NCBI RefSeq assembly: GCF_002007645.1
Contig: NZ_CP019791.1
Location: 744,001-808,000 of the forward strand
Reading direction: 5' to 3'
DNA: 64,000 nt
Origin: Anaerohalosphaera lusitana
Lineage (GTDB): Bacteria > Planctomycetota > Phycisphaerae > Sedimentisphaerales > Anaerohalosphaeraceae
Shown in pieces: positions 33,755 through 42,359 of the stretch. Position 1 is the first letter of the stretch. Each line of letters starts with the position of its first letter. The notes under the pieces are model-generated. The model saw only the letters and a list, made by a program, of their open reading frames with translations. It was not told the DNA's origin and ran no database searches. The position numbers and the translations under genes are program-made.

Positions 33755-34861
33755 TTAGAACAGGTTCGCCTGGCCCCTCGGTTTCCGGCTGGCGGAGGCT
33801 TCTTCGATGAACACCTTGCCGTCACGTATGCTCAGACGATCTTCGCTGAACAGCCGGATCGCTTCGGGGTATGCGATGCATTCTTCCGCGAACACCCGTG
33901 ACGCGAGCTTCTCCGGTGTGTCATCAGGCTTCGCAGGGCAGCACCGCTGAATGACGATCGGCCCTTCGTCGTATTCGTTCGTGCAGAAGTGCACCGTACA
34001 CCCGCTCACCTTGCACCCGCGATCCAGCACTGCCTGATGAACGTGGTTGCCCCACATCCCCTTGCCGCCGAAGCTCGGCAGCAGCGAAGGATGAATATTC
34101 ATCACCCGGCTGTCATACTTATCTGGTATCTTCCACAGGCACAGCCAGCCAGCCTGGACGATCAGATCGACTCGATTCTCGTCCATTATCTCGACCAGCC
34201 GATCGCTGAATGCGTCCAGATCGGGCAAATCTTTCTTGCGTACGATCTCCAGCTTATGGCCGAGCTTCCTGGTCAGCTCGACGCCTTTGATCTTTGCACG
34301 CGAGCAAACCGCCACAGCAATCTCGGCATTGAGCTTGCCAGCTTTTATCTGCTTATCAATATTTTCCATCGTCCGACCGCCCCCGCTGATCAGCACCCCC
34401 AGGCGGAGCTTTTTGCCTTTGGGCTCAGCGGGCACATCGCCTTCGATCTCCACGTCAGCCCTTGCGTCCATCGCTTGATTCGCAAGTGCATCGGCTTCTT
34501 TGTTGTTCTCGCGATAGACGTGCGAAACTTCCCAGCTCGCAAAACTGTCCAGCAGCTCGACGCACTGCTTGTAGATGCTCTTGAGGTTCGGGCTCTTTAC
34601 CTTGTAAATGCCGTTGAGCTGCTTGGTCATAAGCTCGCTGTCGGTGAAGACCTGCACGTTCTCGAAATTCATTTCGCTTGCCGTGCGAAGTGCTTCGAGC
34701 ATGCCGGTGTATTCGGCAACATTATTCGTGGTCTTGCCCAGGTAGACACCTCGGCCGAGGATCAGATTGCCCTCACTGTCATAAAGTGCATAACCGCTGC
34801 CGCCCGGGCCCGGATTGCCCCGGCTCCCGCCGTCGGTGTATATGGTGATCTGGTTAGACAA
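33755..34861 (-). CDS. RNase HI - phosphoribosylglycinamide formyltransferase (PurN) fusion
   Basis: A single chain joining two unrelated enzymes. Numbering from the upstream ATG 34885, residues 13-140 are RNase HI: YTDGGSRGNPGPGG with Asp18, Glu58 in NNVAEYTG, Asp82 in FTDSEL, Asp132 in NNKEADALANQ. After a linker (about 141-158) residues 159-370 are a PurN-type formyltransferase: LGVLISGGGRT, Asn253 and His255 in MNIHPSLLPSF, Asp296 in EYDEGPIV, matching the catalytic Asn-His-Asp of PurN, with about five extra residues (GGKGMWG) between. The best ribosome site (GGGGAG, 8 bases) points to TTG 34861; ATG 34885 has none. The zinc-ribbon gene lies 79 bases upstream on the same strand, a neighbourhood also seen for RNase HI in mycobacteria. 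Both active sites look intact. Confidence 0.88.
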   Translation of the reverse strand: MSNQITIYTDGGSRGNPGPGGSGYALYDSEGNLILGRGVYLGKTTNNVAEYTGMLEALRTASEMNFENVQVFTDSELMTKQLNGIYKVKSPNLKSIYKQCVELLDSFASWEVSHVYRENNKEADALANQAMDARADVEIEGDVPAEPKGKKLRLGVLISGGGRTMENIDKQIKAGKLNAEIAVAVCSRAKIKGVELTRKLGHKLEIVRKKDLPDLDAFSDRLVEIMDENRVDLIVQAGWLCLWKIPDKYDSRVMNIHPSLLPSFGGKGMWGNHVHQAVLDRGCKVSGCTVHFCTNEYDEGPIVIQRCCPAKPDDTPEKLASRVFAEECIAYPEAIRLFSEDRLSIRDGKVFIEEASASRKPRGQANLF

Positions 34862-34940
34862 TTGGAAATCTCCCCGGTTTAGCATCCCTGCAAACTATTG
34901 ACTGCAGCAGGGGCTGGATCTGTCTACGGAAATAATCTTA

Positions 34941-35666
34941 TCAGGAATGATACACGAGGATACGGGTGCAGTTCGAACACCGGATGATCTCATCTTTGGT
35001 CATCAACTGATTGACCACCTCCGCCGGGATCCGCATATAACAGCCGCTGCAGTTGAATGAAGTGCTTTTGTCGCCCTGATCTTCTACTTCCGCGATCGCT
35101 TCGCCGTCATAAGTTTCCGCCACGCGCTTGAATATCTCCAGAGCGTTCGGCGCGATGTCCTTAGCGGCTTCGTCCCACTCCTTCTGGATCTCTTCGATCT
35201 GCTCTTCGTACTTGGAAGCCTCCGCCTCAGACTCCTTCCGCATGTTATCGACGACTTCCTTCTGCTCCTCGATCTGCTGCTGTATTTCCTCGCACGCCGC
35301 TTTGTCCGTGTCGATATTTCCCATCAGCTCCAGAACCTGCGCCTCGATCTTGGAATTGTCAGCCTTGGAAGTGTTCAGTTCGGTTAGGATAGACGCGTAC
35401 TCTTTGTTGGTCTTTGCGGTGTTGAGGGCCGCGCGGTACTTGGCGATATGGTCATCGCGGTGCTTCATCTCGAGCTCCAGCCTGTCGGCCTGGACCTGGG
35501 TCATTTTGATCTCTTCCTTTTTGGCAGCCAGTTCGCTCTTAAGCGCCCTGAGCTTGTTTTCCTGGAAGATGACGCGTCTTCTGCACCTGGTCAATTTGGA
35601 TTTTACGGCGCGAAGGCGATTTTCCACACTCTGCAGTGCCATCAACCCTTGAAGTACTGGTCCCAT
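34941..35666 (-). CDS. C4-type zinc-ribbon coiled-coil protein (PF02591/DUF164 family)
   Basis: 241 residues: a long antiparallel coiled coil (about residues 10-170) and a C-terminal zinc ribbon with CSGC and CSNC. This is the architecture of the broadly conserved DUF164/zf-RING_7 proteins, such as Mycobacterium Rv2229c and Helicobacter HP0958, with suggested roles in nucleic acid or RNA handling. AAGGAG precedes the ATG. It is followed by the RNase HI fusion gene, which repeats the mycobacterial association of this family with RNase HI. Confidence 0.85.
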   Translation of the reverse strand: MGPVLQGLMALQSVENRLRAVKSKLTRCRRRVIFQENKLRALKSELAAKKEEIKMTQVQADRLELEMKHRDDHIAKYRAALNTAKTNKEYASILTELNTSKADNSKIEAQVLELMGNIDTDKAACEEIQQQIEEQKEVVDNMRKESEAEASKYEEQIEEIQKEWDEAAKDIAPNALEIFKRVAETYDGEAIAEVEDQGDKSTSFNCSGCYMRIPAEVVNQLMTKDEIIRCSNCTRILVYHS

Positions 35667-35796
35667 TAAAGCTCCTTTATTTACTTTTTACACCCGACTA
35701 AATTATCAGTTTCCTATTATGTTTAAAAGGAGGCGTTCTTCAACAAAAATCCTTTTGTTTTTCGTTACCGTCCCATCCAGCAGCGCAGGGAATAGT

Positions 35797-35824
35797 TTGA
35801 AATCTGAGTTTATGCCACTATAAT
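35797..35824 (+). promoter_or_regulatory. Promoter of the OPT transporter gene
   Basis: TTGAAA, 16 bp spacer, TATAAT; about 81 bases of leader before the GTG start. Confidence 0.65.
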
Positions 35825-35911
35825 CGCATGCCATGATGTTGCTTTCCGGCCCACTTGGGTCTCATCGGAGAGTGTGTGAGTTGATCGAACCAATTTCGGA
35901 AGGGAATTAAG

Positions 35912-37840
35912 GTGGACAATAACAAGGGCTTAGCGGAACTTACGATCAAAGCAATTGTTCTCGGTGTGCTTCTTTCAGTCGTTCTCGCCTCGGCGAACGC
36001 ATACCTGGGACTGTTCGCGGGTATGACCGTTTCGGCGTCGATCCCCGCAGCGGTGATGTCGATGGGCATACTTCGTCTGTTCAAAAAGAGCAACATACTG
36101 GAAAACAACATCGTCCAGACAGCGGCCTCAGCAGGCGAATCCCTGGTTGCAGGTGTCATTTTCACCCTGCCAGCCCTAATTATTATGGGCTTCTGGGAGG
36201 ATTTCAGTTTTATATGGGTAACGATAATTGCAGGGTTCGGCGGCATTTTGGGTGTGCTTTTCACCATCCCATTGCGTCGCTCACTGATCGTCGAGGCTGA
36301 TCTAAAGTTTCCGGAAGGTATCGCTACTGCTGAAGTACTCGAGACCGGTCAGAAGGGCCACGGCATCAAGCACCTTGTTCAGACTGCCTGTGCCGGAGGC
36401 ATCTTTAAGCTGGGAGCCGATTTTTTAGGGCTCTGGGGTGCCAAGTTCGAAGTGGCAAGAAGGATCGGCGGTTCTGTGGCCTATTTAAGTTCGAGTTTGA
36501 GTCCAGCCCTGTTTTCGGTGGGCTTTATTGTCGGTCTAAATATTGCGATTCTTATTTTCCTTGGCGGTGCGGCAAACTGGTTCATCGCAATACCTGCTTA
36601 TCTCGGCTTTGTGGACTGGCCCGTCCACGCCGATGGAACGGCTATGAACGCGGCGAAAGCAGCTAATGCTATATGGGAGACTAAGACCCGTTATCTGGGC
36701 GTTGGTGCAATGGTAGTCGGTGGTCTCTGGGCAGTGATCCAAATGCGCAATACTCTGGTAACCGGTATCATGAGCGGTCTGAAAGCATATAGAAGTGACG
36801 GCGGCAAAACCCAGGAAATGGACCGCCAGGAAAAAGACATGCCAATGAAAATAGTACTGATGATGATCATGTGCTCGATAGTACCGCTGTTTCTCGTTTA
36901 TCAGGTTTTCGTTGACGATGTCTCGGTTTCGCTGCCGATGGCGCTCGTAATGATTGGATGCGGATTTGTATTTTCTGCTGTGGCGGGTTATATGGCTGGC
37001 CTGGTAGGCTCGTCAAGTAATCCTATCTCGGGTGTGACGATCGCTACTGTACTGATCTCATCTTTGCTGTTGCTTTTACTTATGGGCAAATCCGCTGAGA
37101 AGGGCCCGCCTGCGGCCGTTATCATCGGTGCAGTTGTTGCATGTGCGGCTGCGATCGCGGGTGACAATATGCAGGACCTCAAGGCGGGTCGAATTGTCGG
37201 TGCAACACCCTGGAAGCAGCAGGTTATGCAGATGGTAGGCGTTGTGTCTTCGGCGCTTGTGATCGCTCCGGTACTTATACTGCTGCAGAATGCATATGGT
37301 TTTGCCGGTCAGCCCGATCTGCCGGCCGGCGTAGAAGGATTAGCTGCTCCTCAGGCAAACGTAATGGCCTCAGTTGCCAAGGGCGTTTTCGAGGGCGGTC
37401 TTCCGTGGAATTTCCTGTTCGCGGGAATGGTGATCGCCGTTGGGATCATTCTTTGTGATCTGTATCTGGCTAAGCTCAAGAGTGATTTCCGCATGCCTGT
37501 TCTGGCAGTGGCGATTGGTTTTTATCTGCCTTTGTATTTATCTGTACCTATTTTGCTTGGCGGGATCGTAAGCAAGGCAGTCAAAACCTGGCATCGCAAA
37601 AGAAAGAGCACTAAAGAACAGGTTGGTATCTCTGCCAGGAACGGACTGCTCATGGCTTCGGGTCTGATAACAGGCGAAGCACTTATGGGTATATTTTTGG
37701 CGATCCCGATCGTGATGCTCAAGGGCAAAAAGGATCTGCCGTTTGTTGACTACTTGTGGAGCCCTGTTACTGGAACCGTTCTGCTGCTCGGAATAGCATT
37801 CTGGGTTTATAAGGTTGCCACCGCCAAAGCTGCGAAGTAA
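35912..37840 (+). CDS. OPT family oligopeptide transporter
   Basis: Inner-membrane transporter of 642 residues with some 14-16 hydrophobic segments. The N-terminus (ASANAYLGLFAGMTVSASIPAAV) is the hallmark of the OPT family, and GSSSNPISGVTIAT is a conserved internal motif. Bacterial members take up oligopeptides or metal-peptide chelates by proton symport. GTG start with AAGGGA 7 bases upstream. The M20 peptidase gene begins 9 bases after its stop, suggesting that imported peptides may be cleaved by the partner, which is inference. Confidence 0.92.
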   Translation: MDNNKGLAELTIKAIVLGVLLSVVLASANAYLGLFAGMTVSASIPAAVMSMGILRLFKKSNILENNIVQTAASAGESLVAGVIFTLPALIIMGFWEDFSFIWVTIIAGFGGILGVLFTIPLRRSLIVEADLKFPEGIATAEVLETGQKGHGIKHLVQTACAGGIFKLGADFLGLWGAKFEVARRIGGSVAYLSSSLSPALFSVGFIVGLNIAILIFLGGAANWFIAIPAYLGFVDWPVHADGTAMNAAKAANAIWETKTRYLGVGAMVVGGLWAVIQMRNTLVTGIMSGLKAYRSDGGKTQEMDRQEKDMPMKIVLMMIMCSIVPLFLVYQVFVDDVSVSLPMALVMIGCGFVFSAVAGYMAGLVGSSSNPISGVTIATVLISSLLLLLLMGKSAEKGPPAAVIIGAVVACAAAIAGDNMQDLKAGRIVGATPWKQQVMQMVGVVSSALVIAPVLILLQNAYGFAGQPDLPAGVEGLAAPQANVMASVAKGVFEGGLPWNFLFAGMVIAVGIILCDLYLAKLKSDFRMPVLAVAIGFYLPLYLSVPILLGGIVSKAVKTWHRKRKSTKEQVGISARNGLLMASGLITGEALMGIFLAIPIVMLKGKKDLPFVDYLWSPVTGTVLLLGIAFWVYKVATAKAAK

Positions 37841-37849
37841 GGTGTAATC

Positions 37850-38965
37850 GTGAAAACATTGCTCAAACAACTTGTCATGGCCAGATCCACCGCCGATATA
37901 GGCGAACTCAGGGCCGCGAAGGTGCTGCGGGACTATCTAGAGCCGTTAGGGATCGACTGCGACGTCGACTGCTGGGACACCTGCCGGGCGAACTTTACCG
38001 CTCATCTCGGTTCCAACGGAGATCGGCCCGGCCTTCTGTTCGCCGGACATCTGGACGTGGTCCCGCCAGGCGATGCTGTCTGGTCGCACCCGCCGTTCGA
38101 GCCGGCGGAGGTCGAAGGCAAGATGTATGGACGCGGAACCGCGGACATGAAATCCGGACTGGCGGCAGTGGCGGCGGCGATCGCTGAGATCAAAAATGAA
38201 GACACTGAGCTGGCAGGCGACGTCATCTTCACCGCGACTGCTGACGAAGAGACCGGCAGTTACGGCATCAAGCGTTTCATCGAAAAGCGCACTCCGCATC
38301 TGTCACGCTTGCAGGGCATAGTCGTGCCCGAACCGACCGGCCTGGAAATCGTCACCGGTCATCGCGGCATACTCTGGCTGGAATTTCGCACCCACGGCAA
38401 AACCGCCCACGGCTCGATGCCCGAGCTGGGCGTCAATGCGATCACGCGAATGCTGCCGCTGCTCAACAAGCTCAACGGCTATGAACTGCCCGCCGATGAG
38501 GACCCGATGCTCGGCAGGTCCACGCTGAGCATCAACGAAATACACGGCGGCAAGGCGACCAACGTCGTGCCCGACGCATGTTCGCTCAAGATCGATATTC
38601 GCACTTTGCCCCAGCAAAGCCAGGAAGGACTCATCGAACATTTCCAGCAGATGGTCCGCAAGATCGGTGTCGAGCACGCGGACTTCGATGCGGATATCGA
38701 GGTGATCAAGTCTGTCGAGGCGCTGCTTACCGACAGCAACTGTGAATTCGTCAAGAGTTTAAGAAGGGCGACCGAAGGCAAGAAGCCCGGCATCGTCAGT
38801 TATACCACGGACGGACCGTGGCTTGCCGAGCTCGGTGTGCCGGTGGTGATATTCGGGCCGGGCGAACCCAGTGCATGTCATAAACCGGACGAATACGTCG
38901 AACTCGATCAGCTCGAACGGGCGAAGGATCATTATAAGGATCTGATACTGGAGTGTCTGGCGTAG
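37850..38965 (+). CDS. M20 family metallopeptidase (ArgE/DapE/ACY1 type)
   Basis: 371-residue zinc hydrolase of small peptides or N-acyl amino acids; cytoplasmic. The zinc and catalytic motifs are AGHLDVVPPGD, GRGTADMKSG and ADEETGSYG; the dimerisation domain begins near GHRGILWLEFRTHGKTAHGSMP, and a late His motif is GEPSACHKPDEYV. Its substrate is uncertain: DapE, ArgE or a dipeptidase are all possible, and the upstream OPT transporter favours peptides. GTG start with AAGGTG before it. The last 170 bases overlap the convergent DMT transporter gene on the opposite strand. Confidence 0.88.
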   Translation: MKTLLKQLVMARSTADIGELRAAKVLRDYLEPLGIDCDVDCWDTCRANFTAHLGSNGDRPGLLFAGHLDVVPPGDAVWSHPPFEPAEVEGKMYGRGTADMKSGLAAVAAAIAEIKNEDTELAGDVIFTATADEETGSYGIKRFIEKRTPHLSRLQGIVVPEPTGLEIVTGHRGILWLEFRTHGKTAHGSMPELGVNAITRMLPLLNKLNGYELPADEDPMLGRSTLSINEIHGGKATNVVPDACSLKIDIRTLPQQSQEGLIEHFQQMVRKIGVEHADFDADIEVIKSVEALLTDSNCEFVKSLRRATEGKKPGIVSYTTDGPWLAELGVPVVIFGPGEPSACHKPDEYVELDQLERAKDHYKDLILECLA

Positions 38966-39860
38966 AAGCTGGTGCTGGTTCGGCAGGCGGCTCCGCGTTT
39001 TGCTGTTTCGGCTGGAACGTCATCAGCACTATCGCCGCGATTGCGACCAGTATGCCGATCAGCGTAGACCTGCAGATCTTTTCGCGGAAGATAAGGATTG
39101 CCGCGACCGCGGACAGACTTATCACGCCCGCGTGATTGACGGGAAACACCACGATGCCGGGCAGTGACAGAAGTGCGAGCATCAAAAACAGACTGCTCAG
39201 CCCGTTGGGGATGCCCAGCGTCAGACCCAGGCCGATATCGCTCAAGCGGAACTCTTCCTTTTTCGCCAGTGCATACGTCCACGCGAACACAGCCGCCACC
39301 GCAAAGAGAATCGTTATAAACCCTTCCATCTGAAAGTCGCCGAAATTCTCTTTGAAGATCTTGAAGCTGACCGCGTTTATTCCCATGCACACGAACAGCA
39401 GCGTCAGTATCGTGCCCTCCCGCAGAGTCACATACTTGCTCGCCGATCCGTTTGAGGGTCTTGCCTGGCTGAAAAAATACATCGCCACCGCAGCCAGCGT
39501 TATACCCGCGATCTGAATAGCTGTCGGTATCTCCCGGTAAAAGAATATGCTCGTTACCATCGGCAGGATGATAGCGAGACGGCTGACCGCGACGGTCAAT
39601 GCCGCACCCACCGATGCTATCGAGGAGATCATCAGCGTAAAAGCGACGAAATAGGAAACGCCCGTAATCGCTGCAAGGCTGGTTGCCGAAAGTGACAGAG
39701 GCTCGAAACCCTTTATCTGCCAGAGTACGAAATTGATCAGGCTGGCGACGATGTAGTTGGATGCGATAAGTATTGTCCTGCTGCCGCGGCGCTGCGCCTG
39801 CAGCTTGAGGATCATAGCAACAGCGACCGAGCTGAGTATCTTCAGAAGGAGGGATATCAT
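38796..39860 (-). CDS. DMT/EamA family transporter with long C-terminal tail
   Basis: 354 residues with ten predicted membrane helices in two EamA repeats (SRLAIILPMVTSIFFYREIP and GVISLSAVAAILIFREKI each mark a repeat). The membrane part ends near LVAIAAIVLMTF; then comes an unusual hydrophilic tail of about 75 residues, first Pro/Ala/Glu-rich, later Arg-rich. The last 56 residues are antisense to the conserved C-terminus of the M20 peptidase, so the tail probably arose by loss of an earlier stop codon. It starts 12 bases after the Minf_1886-like gene. Substrate unknown. Confidence 0.82.
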   Translation of the reverse strand: MISLLLKILSSVAVAMILKLQAQRRGSRTILIASNYIVASLINFVLWQIKGFEPLSLSATSLAAITGVSYFVAFTLMISSIASVGAALTVAVSRLAIILPMVTSIFFYREIPTAIQIAGITLAAVAMYFFSQARPSNGSASKYVTLREGTILTLLFVCMGINAVSFKIFKENFGDFQMEGFITILFAVAAVFAWTYALAKKEEFRLSDIGLGLTLGIPNGLSSLFLMLALLSLPGIVVFPVNHAGVISLSAVAAILIFREKICRSTLIGILVAIAAIVLMTFQPKQQNAEPPAEPAPASTPDTPVSDPYNDPSPVRADRVRRIRPVYDMHWVRPARISPPAHRARQATVRPWYN

Positions 39861-39872
39861 GGCTTGAGCCCG

Positions 39873-40253
39873 CTATTGAGGTTCAAACCGGAACTCTTTT
39901 TCGAAGACCCGCTCAAAATCGAACACATCGTCAAAATCCTCGATGCGGTCCTCTTCCTGCGCACTCATCCAGTTATGACCGATCATCAGATACACGATCT
40001 CGCCGAAATCCCTGGTCGTATGCAGCCCCCACTGATTCAGCACCAGCTTGGCGAGCCTGCCCCATCTCTGCTGAGCGAGGTCACCCAGACCCCACGCCAG
40101 CTCCTGACCCGTAATATGCCGCGACTCGGTTTCGGGCAACTGGTCCTTCTTCAAATTAGCGACGGTCTGGCCGAGACCCTCATATATGAACTCCAGGGCC
40201 TTGGGATCGTACCTGCCGTCTTCTCTTGCGATTTGCTGAATGGTTTTTTTCAT
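39873..40253 (-). CDS. Minf_1886 family protein
   Basis: 126 residues, soluble. ITGQELAWGLGDLAQQRWG, VLNQWGLHTTRDFGEIVYLMI and the start KKTIQQIAREDGRYDPKALEF match the family TIGR04138, named after Methylacidiphilum Minf_1886 and found in Planctomycetes and Verrucomicrobia. Function unknown. I use ATG 40253; ATG 40283 with a weak AGGT site is possible. Between metG and the DMT gene in the long minus-strand operon. Confidence 0.8.
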   Translation of the reverse strand: MKKTIQQIAREDGRYDPKALEFIYEGLGQTVANLKKDQLPETESRHITGQELAWGLGDLAQQRWGRLAKLVLNQWGLHTTRDFGEIVYLMIGHNWMSAQEEDRIEDFDDVFDFERVFEKEFRFEPQ

Positions 40254-40317
40254 GGCGTTTACAAAGAAAACCGGCACAGGCATGGTGACCTGAGCCGGTG
40301 TGCAAACAAATATATTT

Positions 40318-42330
40318 CTAGTGGACCCGCTGGCCCGGTTCTGCTCCGTCGTCGATCCCGAGCATGAACACGTCTTTTCCGCCCGGACCCGCTGCCAGTA
40401 TCATTCCCTCCGATACGCCGAAACGCATCTTACGCGGTTTCAGGTTTGCCACACAGATAACCTTACGACCCACAAGCTGTTCCGGCTCATACGCCTTGGC
40501 GATGCCCGCGAATACGTTCTTCTTCACGCCGCCGATATCGAGCTTGAGCTGCAGCAGCTTGTTGGCACCTTCGACGTGCGAAGCCTCTTCGACTTTCGCA
40601 ACCCGCAGGTCGACCTTCATCACATCTTCGATGGTGCATTCAGCCTCGATCGGTTCGTCGAGTTGCGGTTCTTCTTCGGTGGTCTCTTCCTGTGCGAATT
40701 CTTCCTTGCTTTCTTCTACCATTGCTTCAACCTTTTCCTTTTCTATTCTCTCTACAAGTCGTTTGAATTTGTTGATCGTTTTGTTTTCGAGCACGTTCTC
40801 AACGTCCGCGAGCTTCAGGTCCTCCACGTCCAAAAAGTCCTCGATCTTCGCCGCATAGCTCGGAAGCACGGGCTTGAGATACGTCGTCAAAATGCGTACC
40901 GCATTCAGTATCGCGGTCAGATTCGTCCGCGTCTGCTCCGGATCGGTCTTGATCGTCACCCACGGCTGTTTGTTCTCGACGAAGCGGTTCGCTTCATCCG
41001 CCAGTGCTGCGATACGCCTGACAGCGGCAGCATAATTCAGCGAATCGTAACTTCCCACGATCTCCTGCTTCGCCGCGATCAGTTTGTCGATCAGTTCCCT
41101 GCCTTCGCCGTCCAGCTCACCGAGCCTGCCGTCGAGCTTCTTGGTAAGCATCGGCCCCGAACGACTCGCCAGGTTCGCCATCTTCCCGACGAGTTCCGAA
41201 TTGACCCTCGCGATGAAGTCGTCAAAGTTCAGGTCCATATCCTCCACGCCGCCGGTGAGCTTGGTTGCGTAATAATAACGCAAATACTCAGGATCGAGGT
41301 GGTTCAGATACGTCTCCGCCTTGATGAACGTGCCCTTGCTCTTGCTCATCTTCTGGCCGTTGACCGTCAAAAAGCCGTGAATGAACAGCTTGTCAGGCGT
41401 CCTCATCTTGCCCGCCATCAGCAACGCCGGCCAGAACAACGCGTGAAAATACGTGATGTCCTTGCCGATAAAGTGATACAGCTCATACTCGCCGCTGTTC
41501 CACATCTTGTCAAAATCCAGTCCGTGCTTGTCGCAGTAATTCTTGCACGATGCCATATACCCGATCGGCGCATCCAGCCAGACATAGAAAAATTTGTTGT
41601 CCTCGCCCGGTATCTTAAAACCGAAGTAGGGCCCATCACGCGAAATGTCCCAATCACGCAGCCCCGTCTTGAACCACTCATCGAGCTTGTTCATCACGGA
41701 CTGCTGCACATATCCGCCCTTGATCAGTTCCGTCAACGGCTCCTTGAACTCAGCAAGCTTGAAGAAATAATGCGCACTCTTCTTACGTACCGGCTCCGCT
41801 CCGCAGTTCGCACATTTCGGCTCGATCAGCTCCGTAGGCTGATGCGTTCCGCCGCACTCGTCGCACGAATCGCCGTACTGATCCTCGGCCTTGCACCGTG
41901 GACACGTACCGCGAATATAACGATCCGGCAGCCACATATCGCACTTCTCACAATAGGCCTGCTCGATGTCACGCCTGGTTATCGCTCCAGCCTCGACCGC
42001 GCGGTTATACAGCATCTCACTGAATACGCGGTTCTCATCGGAATGCGTCGAATAGTAGTTGTCGAACTCTATGCCGAAACCTTCAAAGTCCCGAACATGC
42101 TCGTCATGCACCCGCTCGATCAACTGCTCAGGCGTAATGCCCTCGCTGCGAGCCCGGATCATGATCGGCGTGCCGTGCGTATCGTCCGCACAGAAATAGT
42201 GACATTCGTTGCCGTTGAGTTTCTGAAAGCGAACCCATATATCCGTCTGCAGATACTCGACCAGATGGCCGATATGGATCGCTCCGTTTGCATACGGAAG
42301 TGCCGAAGTTACAACAATTTTACGTGACAT
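40318..42330 (-). CDS. metG: Methionyl-tRNA synthetase
   Basis: 670 residues. HIGH motif in GAIHIGHLVEY, KMSKS in QKMSKSKGTF. The connective-peptide insert has four paired-cysteine knuckles (CEKC, CPRC, CDEC, CANC), the two-zinc class. The C-terminal 110 residues form the EMAP/Trbp111-like tRNA-binding domain (MKVDLRVAKVEEASHVEGA), joined by a Glu-rich linker (about 540-570). It lies 29 bases after ricT in the same transcriptional direction. Confidence 0.97.
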   Translation of the reverse strand: MSRKIVVTSALPYANGAIHIGHLVEYLQTDIWVRFQKLNGNECHYFCADDTHGTPIMIRARSEGITPEQLIERVHDEHVRDFEGFGIEFDNYYSTHSDENRVFSEMLYNRAVEAGAITRRDIEQAYCEKCDMWLPDRYIRGTCPRCKAEDQYGDSCDECGGTHQPTELIEPKCANCGAEPVRKKSAHYFFKLAEFKEPLTELIKGGYVQQSVMNKLDEWFKTGLRDWDISRDGPYFGFKIPGEDNKFFYVWLDAPIGYMASCKNYCDKHGLDFDKMWNSGEYELYHFIGKDITYFHALFWPALLMAGKMRTPDKLFIHGFLTVNGQKMSKSKGTFIKAETYLNHLDPEYLRYYYATKLTGGVEDMDLNFDDFIARVNSELVGKMANLASRSGPMLTKKLDGRLGELDGEGRELIDKLIAAKQEIVGSYDSLNYAAAVRRIAALADEANRFVENKQPWVTIKTDPEQTRTNLTAILNAVRILTTYLKPVLPSYAAKIEDFLDVEDLKLADVENVLENKTINKFKRLVERIEKEKVEAMVEESKEEFAQEETTEEEPQLDEPIEAECTIEDVMKVDLRVAKVEEASHVEGANKLLQLKLDIGGVKKNVFAGIAKAYEPEQLVGRKVICVANLKPRKMRFGVSEGMILAAGPGGKDVFMLGIDDGAEPGQRVH

Positions 42331-42359
42331 TGAATTTTCCTGCTAGATTTGTTGTCGAT

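Noticed and set aside
40300-42327. Very long open frame (675 codons) on the plus strand opposite metG
   Set aside because: It is the mirror of a highly biased GC-rich gene; the metG frame has all family motifs, and the mirror product is Leu/Arg/His-rich with no domain or ribosome site.
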